Below, one piece after another: positions 56,579 to 64,000 of a DNA stretch of 64,000 bases (its first letter is position 1; each line of letters starts with the position of its first letter). The notes under the pieces were generated by a model. It made no database searches. It saw only the letters and a program-made list of their open reading frames with translations, and was not told the origin of the DNA. Position numbers and translations under genes: made by a program. The stretch is from Pomphorhynchus laevis (Eukaryota > Acanthocephala > Palaeacanthocephala > Echinorhynchida > Pomphorhynchidae): the NCBI GenBank assembly GCA_012934845.2, contig WNNJ02001796.1:1-64000 (forward strand), given 5' to 3'.

Positions 56579-56653
56579 GGCAGCCGAAACGGCGTGTGAT
56601 AGTTCATCTTACTGACGATGGCTGCCGGCTATCACATGACCGTCTAGGAGTGA
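56579..56653 (+). ncRNA. Reverse-order hammerhead-like motif, best-preserved copy
   Basis: GGCAGCC (56579-56585), GAAA (56586-56589), stem III strand (56590-56602), TTCATCTTA (56603-56611), CTGACGA (56612-56618), GGCTGCC (56620-56626), second stem III strand (56629-56641), GTC (56642-56644), TAGGAGTGA (56645-56653). Stem II has 7 pairs. Stem III has 13 pairs with one G-U and one bulged A. Stem I has 5 plus 3 pairs around the bulged G. There are no core mismatches. Confidence 0.75.
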
Positions 56654-56700
56654 CGAGAGTTTGCAGGCTGAAGAATATGCTCGATTCAAAAACTTCACCA

Positions 56701-58960
56701 AATATATATACTTCGCAAAATCACTCCCCATTTCAGTCTTTTTGTTGTTCTTCTAGACTGATCACTCAGGATCTCGCCATTGTATACCGTCCTAGTCCAT
56801 CAGCTCCTACCTTTTATTTTTTACCGAACTCGCTGACCAACTTTTTCATTGTTCTTTGTCCTCCATACCTTCACTCGTTCTATGCGACTTCAACATTCGC
56901 CTTGACCACTCCTCTTCCACTGATTCCATCCAATTCATCAACATTCTAGTCAACTACAATTACAAAATCATCTCTACTGCCCCACACATATCCTTGGCTG
57001 GCTTTGATATCATTGATGCCCCCGATCATTTTGCTGCCTACATCTCACTGTTCATCTCCGATCCTGGTCTATCCGATCACTTTCTCCTCACCCTTGATCT
57101 TACTTCCAACCACTCCCCGCTTCGCTCACTTACCATCCTACGTCGTTCTTGGAGAAATGTTGACCTCTCCCTCCTCCGCTTTGCCTTACTTAAATTGTCT
57201 CTATCTTCTCTCACAATAAAATCATCCTTTCCTTTTGATCTTACATCCACTTTATTTTCGACTATGAACTCAGATCAACTCTTGATCTTCTCTTGCCATT
57301 CAAGCCTCACCCTCACCGTCGCTTGTTCCTTGCCCCATGGTTTGACATCCAATGTCCACTTTAAAATAGTCAACTCCGTCATGCTTTTCGTGTATATTAC
57401 CGCTTTCTCAGACGTTATATCCGCTTGTTCACTCCGTCTACTACGTACCAAATGCCACTCTTGCTGGCAGCATAAAATCAACACTTCATCAAACTCGAAG
57501 TCTCTCTGGCATACTTTTAACTTAATCCCTTCTCGCTCCTCTTTGTCTTGCAACATCAATCGCCATGATTATTCGTAATTTATTCAGACCGAAGTATCCA
57601 CGTTGCTCTTTCACAGCCCCGTCTCCATTCCATCTCCATGCTACTCCCCTAATTTATAAAGATCAACGTTTATCTATCTTCATCTAATCTGTACACTCCT
57701 TTCCAATCCGCTTTCCGCTCTAATCACTACACAAAAATCGCGTGCATGAAAGTTTACAACGACCTACTCATTTTTTTGTGACTAGGCTCTGTATAGTGTT
57801 CTTATCTCCCTCGACCTCTCATCCGCCTTCAACATCGTCGACCACTCCATCCTCCTTTATCGCCTTCGTTATGATTACGGATTTTCTTTATCCTCTGTAG
57901 CATCGTTTGCCCCATATCTATCCGACCGTTAGTCTGTTCAAATTCATCATCCTCTCCCCCATCTCTATTTTCTGCTGTCCCACAAGGTTCAGTACTATGA
58001 CTTCTGCTTTTCTCTCTTCTACTCGGCGGTATCTCTCCGTTTATCAAACCTTACTCCTTTAACGTCATGCAATACACCGATGACATTCTCATATATGTTC
58101 ATGCACCAGCCCATCGCATACACAATATCGGCATTTCTGCCTCGAACTGTCTTTCTTCTATCTACAAACGTCTCTCTCATCTTAGTCTCGTTCTAAACCC
58201 AGACAAGTCTAAAATAATGTAGATCCTGCCCCGTCAACCTACGATATATCTATTTTTCGCCTTATCAATCATCCCTGTAGTCCACAATCTCACTTTTTTA
58301 GGATTCCATTTCGATGATTACTTTTCCCTTAAACCCTTCGCCTGCGACAAGGTCCGCTCTCTAACTTAATTCTCCGTGACATACGCCGTATACGCCCCTT
58401 ATCGATTTCAGTTCCTGTATGTATCTTGTTTCATCGTTTCTTACCCTAAAATCGATTACTGTCTCAACCTTTTGAGCCAATTCTCTAAAATTCTATCATC
58501 CTACCCCTACAACGCATCATCAAACCCGCCGTTCGAGTAAATTCTACGTCTCCGTCGCTTTGACCACACATCCACATATCTTGCTTAACTCTCCTGGCCT
58601 ACTATCCACATCCGCATACAACTCTGCCTTCTCGTCATTTTTTATCTCATCGTTGTCGGCTCCTCATCGTTTATCAACATCCCTTTCTTAAACAATACAT
58701 GCCCCACCTCTCTATCGCTGCGTTCACGATATTTTCTCTTACTTTACGTTCCCAATTACTCTAACAACTACGGTATCCAATCCTTCCTCGTCGCCGCCCC
58801 CTTACCTGAAATCAGCTCTTCCTTTATCACATTTAGATACCACCTTCGTTCCCACCTTCTCGACACATTATTTTGATTTTTGTTTCTCGGTTTTGTTTCG
58901 TGTTCATGTAAGCGTGCTCCGGCACGCATTTGCCACGTAAAAAATAATTTTTAAGTGACT
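56701..58960 (+). mobile_element. L2/CR1-like LINE, 5'-truncated
   Basis: Endonuclease remnant QDLAIVYRPSPSAP (about 56765), LCDFNIRLDH (56878), FDIIDAPDHFAAYISL and DPGLSDHFLLTLDL in an open 240-codon frame (56856-57578). Then linker and RT with many breaks: STIILLYRLRYDYGFSL-type near 57845, PQGSVL near 57985, MQYTDDILIYVHAPAH (58065-58110), LTFLGFHFDDYFSLKPF (58285-58340) and LQRIIKPAVRVNS. It ends with the hairpin GCGTGCTCCGGCACGC and ATTTGCCACG at about 58945. It interrupts a ribozyme-bearing repeat at its left edge. Confidence 0.8.
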
Positions 58961-59425
58961 GCTTAGAAAATAATTAGAAAATAAAATATTCTTTAATACA
59001 ACAATATTGATATTTTAATAATAAAATTAAATTTATTATAATTGATTGTATTCATTTATTATAATTTTAATAAAATTAAATTAATTATTAATTATACGTT
59101 AATATTTTTTAATAAAAGATTAGTGTCTAATCCTCATTACAAATTTATATAATAATCGGAATGTATAATGCCTAAAGAGATAATTGATTTACGAAGTCTA
59201 GTTTTAAATTTAAGTTTAAAATTAGTTTGAATTCTTCAGAATCGTACAATTGCGCATTATTAATTAAATAAATAAAATAAATATTCAATTCTATGATTAG
59301 AATTTACTTTTATTGATAAATATTCAATAAATGTAATTGATAAACAAATTTGGCATCCAAATATACAAAATCATAACCAAAGCAAATGCAGATACGACAA
59401 AAATAATGTTTGGCGATATTGATAT
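58961..59425. other. AT-rich spacer
   Basis: No feature recognised. Confidence 0.4.
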
Positions 59426-60165
59426 CGAAATATGATCAAATGGAACGAGCCTATTTGGTTCACCAATAGAAACTCCACATATGATGACCCACAACTAGCT
59501 CATTCCGCATATAATAGATTTTTCCCAGTTTCTAAGATGTGACATTGATAACGAGATTAAATCAATCTTTAAACTACCCACAATGCATGGATGTTTAGGA
59601 TTCAGATTACCAAGTGAGGTTTTTTTGAATAAATACCAAACATCTCAAATGGTTTGTGATCAGGTACTTAATCGTTTAAATGGTGTGGATTTATACGATG
59701 CTATTAAATTAAGCAGAAGGACAATGATGTGTGATCTAAATACCGAATCAAAAAGGATCATCAACCTAACATGGACGTTATCTGAATTAACACAAAAACA
59801 AAAAAGTTATGCTGCTAAAAAGAGAGCGTCAACGTGGATAAGTGTTCGTCCCATGTCAAAGCAATACAATAAACTGTCATCACGAATATTCAGAGATGTT
59901 CTAGATATACGTTACAACATTCCACCAACAAATGCGCCTTCAATTTGTGCATGGCAATGTCCTGCTCTAGGATGCAGAACAGGATGAGTTCCTTTTCTTC
60001 GATATAATATTGTGCGTAACTATTTAGCGAAAGATCTAACTGAAGTTTCAAAAGACGTGTCGCTAGAACCCAAACTTCTGTCTGTCAGCGATCAAAATAA
60101 GTTCAAAAATTCAACGACGACTCGTGCAACCGAGACTCGTTGTGATCAATACTAATCTGATTTTA
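59426..60165 (+). mobile_element. Knuckle-group non-LTR element, thumb to C-terminal fragment
   Basis: LFGSPIETPHMM near 59450 corresponds to the GSPIGS-type region of the 32.5-kb element. The open frame 59583-59987 has a GCLGFRLPS start and WISVRPMSKQYNKLSSRIFRDVLDIRYN, matching WLTVKPTNNPQSRL and QFRDAMYIRYNV there. It ends CAWQCPALGCRTG where the Cys/His knuckle would begin. It is truncated at both ends; the 3' part to about 60165 is decayed. Confidence 0.7.
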
Positions 60166-60245
60166 AACATGAAAACCAAATTAACTTGTCTCGGCATTTG
60201 CGGGAACCAATTAGTGTATTTCATTAAAAAGTTATTATTATAATA
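60166..60245. other. Short spacer
   Basis: TTATTATTATAATAATACAATAATTT before the LINE 3' end. Confidence 0.3.
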
Positions 60246-62870
60246 ATACAATAATTTATTTAACGTGGCAAATGCGTGCAAAATGCACGCTTACATGACC
60301 ACTAACAAACAAAAAAAAGAACATCAAAGGTCACAGGTAATTAGTTAATTGTTGAAAAAGAATTGGATTTGGCGTTTGAAGTACGGCATAGATGTTGATT
60401 GGCGGATATGAATAGGCAGTTGATTCCAAAGAGAGGAGCAGCCACAACGAAGGAGCGGAAGCCAAAAGAGGTAGAGTAGATTGGGACATGTAAAAGAAGG
60501 GAATTACGGGAACGCAGAGCACAATACACAGTACGAGAATTGTCGAGAAAAGGAAGGTTGAGAAATGAAGGGGTATGAGAAGTTATAAGGCGAAAAGCAA
60601 TGATAAGAAGACGAATTTGAACACGACAATAAATGATAGGCCAATCAAGAGAAACAAGATAGTGGGATGTATGATCAAAACGACGAAGACGGAGGAGAAC
60701 TCGAACGGCAGCGTTGATGATGCGTTGTAGGGGAAGAAGAGTGGATTTAGGTGAGTTGGAAAATAGACTAAGACAGTAATCAAGTCTTGAGAAAAGAAGA
60801 GAAGATATGAGAGTCATACAAGAAGGGAAATCGATCAATCTACGAACTTGACGGAGATTGCGGAGTATCAAGGTAGATGAGCGTACTTTATCACTAACGA
60901 AAGGTTTAAGTGAAAGTCGGTTGTCGAAATGGAAGCCTAGGAAAACGAGATTATCAACGATACGAATAATTGTAGAATTTAATGATACGGAGGGAGGTTC
61001 GAAGCCGAGGCGTTGAGGTAGGATACACATAATTTTGGATTTACCAGGATTCAGAGAAAGGCGAAGGGAAGAAAGATGATTGGAAATTGAGACAAGACAG
61101 TCGGAAGCAGAAACACTAAGATCGTGAATACGATAAACAGGTGCATGAGCATAGATGAGAACGTCATCAGCATATTGCATAACATGGAAGTTAAATTTAT
61201 GAGAAATCGAAGACAAATCACCAAGAAGAACAGAGAAAAGCATAGGGCCTAATACGGAGCCTTGTGGAACACTGGTCGGGATGGATGAAGGATGGGAGAG
61301 AGAAGAGTTAGAATATACGCGAAATGTACGGTTTGATAGATATGAAGAAAACCATGATACAGTGGGTAAAGAGAAGCCATAATCATGACGAAGGCGATGT
61401 AGAAGAATCGAGTGATTGACGATATCAAAAGCAGACGATAGATCAAGAGAAACTATGACACTACATAATTTATGATCGCGCGAGATGAGTAAGTCATTAT
61501 AAACTTTAAGACATGCAATTTCAGTAGAGTGATTAGAGCGAAAAGCGGCTTGGAAGGGAAAAACAAGTTAGAGGAAAAGGGATATATATTAACTTGCTTA
61601 AGAACGAGACGCTCAAGGAGTTTAGAAACAGTTGGGAGAAGTGAAATAGAACGGTACGAAGATAGTAGTGAAGATTCGAGAGATTGCTTTTTGATTAGAG
61701 GACGAACAGTGGCGCATTTCCAGATGGTAAGAAATGTACGGCTACGGATGAACGAGTTGAACAATGTGGTTATGAATGGTAAGATTGTGGAGCAGATATT
61801 TTTAAGCAAGTGAGTGGGAATCGGGTCAGAGGGAGAGGTTTTATTAGGTAATGACAGCAGAACCGAAGAAACTTCATCAGACGAAACGGGAAGAAGGTGG
61901 AATAGTTCTGGGAAGGAAGTATCTTAAGTGAAGAGTGGGTACAAGGGGGCTACGGGTAGTAGGGAATGTAAATTAGATAGCTTAGTTTGTAGATAAGAAG
62001 AAAATTCATCAGGATTTATATTACAAGAAGTAGATGATCGTGAAAGAATTGAGTTTAAGATTTTCCAATGAGATTTAGAGTTGGAAGATGACTCGAGTTG
62101 ATTTCGCCAAAAGATAGTACGTTTAGTACGTATAAGAATAAGATGTGAACGGCGTAGAGAAAAGTAGGAATCACGGAGATTTGGAGTGAGTGAGTTGGGA
62201 GAACGTTTAAGAAAACGATTATACACACGAAAAGAGTGACGGAGTCGACGCTTAGAAAGACTACAGTCAGAATCGAACCAGGGAGCATGGCGCAAGCGCT
62301 GAGAGCGTCGGAGTCGACTAGGCAGAAGTTTATTGATGATAGACATAAGTTCAGAATCAAACAGAATGCAGAGATCATAGGGAGAGAGATAGTTAAGAGG
62401 AAGTGAAAAGAGTGAAGAATTGAGTAAGGCTGTGCAGAGAATAGGGATATCGAGAAGTTTCCAGGGTCGACTTGGTGTGGATATTGGTGGAGGCGTAGAC
62501 GGATGATGGGGACGAGTAAGAGTAAGAGTGACAAGGAAATGATCGGACAAACCGGGATCAGTAATTGACAAGGAAGTATAGTCATTGAAGCAGATATGGA
62601 CAGCAATGATGTCGAGAGCACCGCCGAGAATATGAGTTGGGCTTGTTGAAAGTAATTTATAGTTAAAATCAGAAAAAAAGATTAGTTAAAGTGATAGAGT
62701 CAGAGTCAGCCGGGCGATCAAGACGAATGTTAAAGTCCCCGAGAACAAAAGGAGTATACGACAATGAACAGTGAGACATAAGATCTGCAATGTCGTTAAA
62801 GAAGATACGTGAGGGGGCAACTGAACCTGGACGGTATACAATCACAAGTTCCAGAAATGGGTTGAAATTT
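60246..62870 (-). mobile_element. L2/CR1-like LINE, longest copy (5'-truncated)
   Basis: Read on the minus strand from about 62870: ELVIVYRPGSVAPS, GDFNIRLDRPADSD, then SLSITDPGLSDHFLVTLTLTR (open 62571-61924). SSYRSISLLPTVSKLLERLVLKQV lies near 61690, followed by DRLSSAFDIVNHSILLHRLRHDYGF-type text across two frames and VPQGSVLGPMLF at about 61265. An open frame follows (61243-60341, 300 aa) with MQYADDVLIYAHAPVY, LVFLGFHFDNRLSLKPF, LQRIINAAVRVLLRLRRFDHT and the C-terminal region. It ends in the hairpin and ATTTGCCACGTTAAAT at about 60265. Perhaps five breaks overall. It is the best reference copy in the window. Confidence 0.85.
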
Positions 62871-63060
62871 TAAGAATTGCAACAATATGTAATGATATTG
62901 GCTTTCTTCAAAATCATTTAAATAATTTAATAGATGCATATTTTAAACTAGGTTACTATAAAAATAACATCAAGCAGAAAATAGTAAAATATATAAATCA
63001 ACACAATAATATTAAAGAATAAATTTAAACTCTTAAGTGGCAAATTTTTATGGATGTATA
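62871..63060 (+). mobile_element. Penelope-like RT, C-terminal end
   Basis: It begins at the EILRIATICND-encoding segment and runs to the RT end. It abuts the 5' end of the L2-like LINE, so the LINE's truncated end is joined to a Penelope-like copy. Confidence 0.65.
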
Positions 63061-63775
63061 ATAAATAATATACTTTGTATTAGAATAAGATACTAGATAG
63101 TTTTATCAGAGGAAATACATCATTAGCATGTATTTGGCCCCGCTGCTATGTTGGGTAGAGGAGTTAGGGGCCGAAACCTGATAGCATAGCAGTTCCTCCT
63201 GATGACCTCTAATTCTTATTTTGATACAACGTCTGTTATTTATTAGTCAATTCATAAAAATGACGTTTATTTTAAATTTTAATTATTATCCAACAGAAAA
63301 TAGTAAAATATTTAAATCACCACAATAATAGAAGGGGCTGGTGGTAGCAGCCAGTTTTGCTAAAATTCCTCACATTTATGACATAATGACATTTATCTAC
63401 GAAGAAGACAAACGTTCTCCTGTATTAATCTTTTTTATATTAAAATATAAATTATTAATTAATTTATAATTAATTAATAATATTAATTAATTATATATTT
63501 TTTCGGGAGAAGAAAATATATTAAGGGAGAAGTTTGCATCTCAAAATGTTTAAACTTTAAAATGTAAAATCCTTCACGTGATCACGTTAAAGAGACCAGG
63601 TAATGGCCAATAGCTAGGTCGCGTAGCGCGTGGAGTGAAGGTGGTAGATCTTTATAGATCTTATTCCAGTATAACAATTTTTAATTTTATTATTTAATTA
63701 TTAAATTTTGATTTAGCATTATTATGTTTTGTTTATTTTATAATTATATTAAATACGTAGACTCAGTTAGCTGTT
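63061..63775 (+). repeat. Penelope-like tail with complete hammerhead-like core, and insert
   Basis: The tail starts after the RT stop, includes the core at 63141-63215 and the ATGACGTTTATTTT block, and closes at ACGTAGACTCAGTTA (about 63757-63771). It is longer than the 6-kb tail because about 300 bp (63290-63660) of other sequence, including a short GC-richer stretch, lies in it. Confidence 0.65.
63141..63215 (+). ncRNA. Reverse-order hammerhead-like core in Penelope-like tail
   Basis: CTGCTATG-TTGGG (63143-63155), then GTA (63155-63157), GAGGA (63158-63162), AGTTAGGGG (63162-63170), CC, GAAA (63173-63176). Then CCTGA, TAG and CATAGCAG (63177-63192), TTCCTC (63193-63198), CTGATGA (63199-63205) and CCTCTAATT (63206-63214). 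Stem III has 8 plus 5 pairs around a 3-nt bulge. Stem I has 5 pairs (GAGGA/TCCTC). Stem II has 9 pairs including G-U. All three core strands are present in the order cleavage strand, GAAA strand, CUGANGA strand. Confidence 0.6.
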
Positions 63776-63819
63776 TTAATTTATTATAATAATAGAAAAA
63801 AACAAGTATGAAAACATAT

Positions 63820-64000
63820 ATTCTCCGCGTAGCATGACTTCAGGGGTTCCTGAGGGACTGTGCTTGGCCCATTACTTTTTAACATTTTCATCAACTCCGC
63901 TGAGTAAACTGCAATGCCAATATATTGCTTTCGCAGATGACTTGAAAGTGTGGAGCACAATTAATTCTCCAAAGGATGTAGAGTTTCTGCAAAGTGATAT
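63820..64000 (+). mobile_element. CR1/jockey-like LINE RT fragment at window edge
   Basis: Encodes GVPEG, a GTVLGPLLFNIFINS reading across a frame change, and YIAFADDLKVWSTIN with the catalytic FADD (about 63937). It is closest to the 25.4-26.9 kb element at the motif level. It continues beyond the window. Confidence 0.75.

Larger units (their letters stand above)
55861..56700. repeat. Ribozyme-bearing repeat units in inverted and direct arrangement
   Basis: One unit on the minus strand (about 55870-56068, motif at 55983-56057) faces two plus units. The first plus unit (about 56270-56570) has lost most of its motif but keeps GTCTAGAAATGACGAG. The second starts with an intact motif (56579-56653) and is cut by an L2-like LINE at about 56700. 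The spacing of GACGAGAGTTTGCAGGCT is 354 bp. 56070-56143 and 56194-56267 are inverted repeats with about 50 bp between them. The unit differs in sequence from those at 0.44 and 17.9 kb except for the motif. Confidence 0.75.

Overview
This is a eukaryotic, very AT-rich, intron-containing invertebrate animal window that is mostly accessory DNA. The evidence is a spliced PPM1A-type phosphatase gene, AATAAA signals, tRNA-derived SINE-like repeats and dozens of retroelement fragments. The LINEs resemble those of flatworms and other invertebrates, but the species cannot be fixed from sequence alone.

Host genes. (1) 1297-3999 (+) is a long intronless-looking ORF for a secreted protein built from about nineteen small two-cysteine units. 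Its signal peptide extends upstream of the first ATG to a splice acceptor, so a 5' exon is missing. (2) A PP2C/PPM1A-like phosphatase lies on the minus strand: exon 1 at 20110-19208, exon 2 at 13551-13443, exon 3 at 13295-13165, together 380 aa. Its 5.7-kb first intron is full of repeats. A further possible terminal exon lies at 7866-7768.

Mobile DNA. Five groups recur. (a) A Penelope-like element with a YIDD reverse transcriptase (5.3, 8.4, 10.2, 11.5, 21.2-22, 23.2 and 62.9 kb) and a conserved non-coding tail. (b) An L2/CR1-like LINE ending in a GC hairpin plus CATTTGCCACGTTAAAATAAA (29.5-32.2, 36.4-40.1, 52, 56.7-59 and 60.2-62.9 kb, plus pieces). (c) A CR1/jockey-like LINE with APE endonuclease and a (TAA)n tail (near-complete at 42-45 kb, with pieces at 25.4-26.9, 35, 40.5, 45.5, 47.2 and 63.8 kb). 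(d) A distinct non-LTR family with a C-terminal Cys/His knuckle and nuclease-like region (32.5-35, 47.7-50.1, 54.2-55.3 and 59.4-60.1 kb). (e) A Ty3/gypsy integrase fossil at 16-16.9 kb.

Most striking observation. A tandem, non-coding 350-390-bp repeat family (0.44-1.07, 17.9-19.15 and 55.9-56.7 kb) carries a 75-nt motif. It holds all three core strands of a hammerhead ribozyme (GAAA, CUGANGA, GUC), and the stems I, II and III covary between copies. The strands occur in the reverse of the order seen in every canonical hammerhead. The Penelope-like tails contain the same three strands in the same reversed cyclic order. Such an order should not fold easily in one monomer, which suggests action in dimers or between repeat units. 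This is the strongest candidate for an undescribed system in the window.
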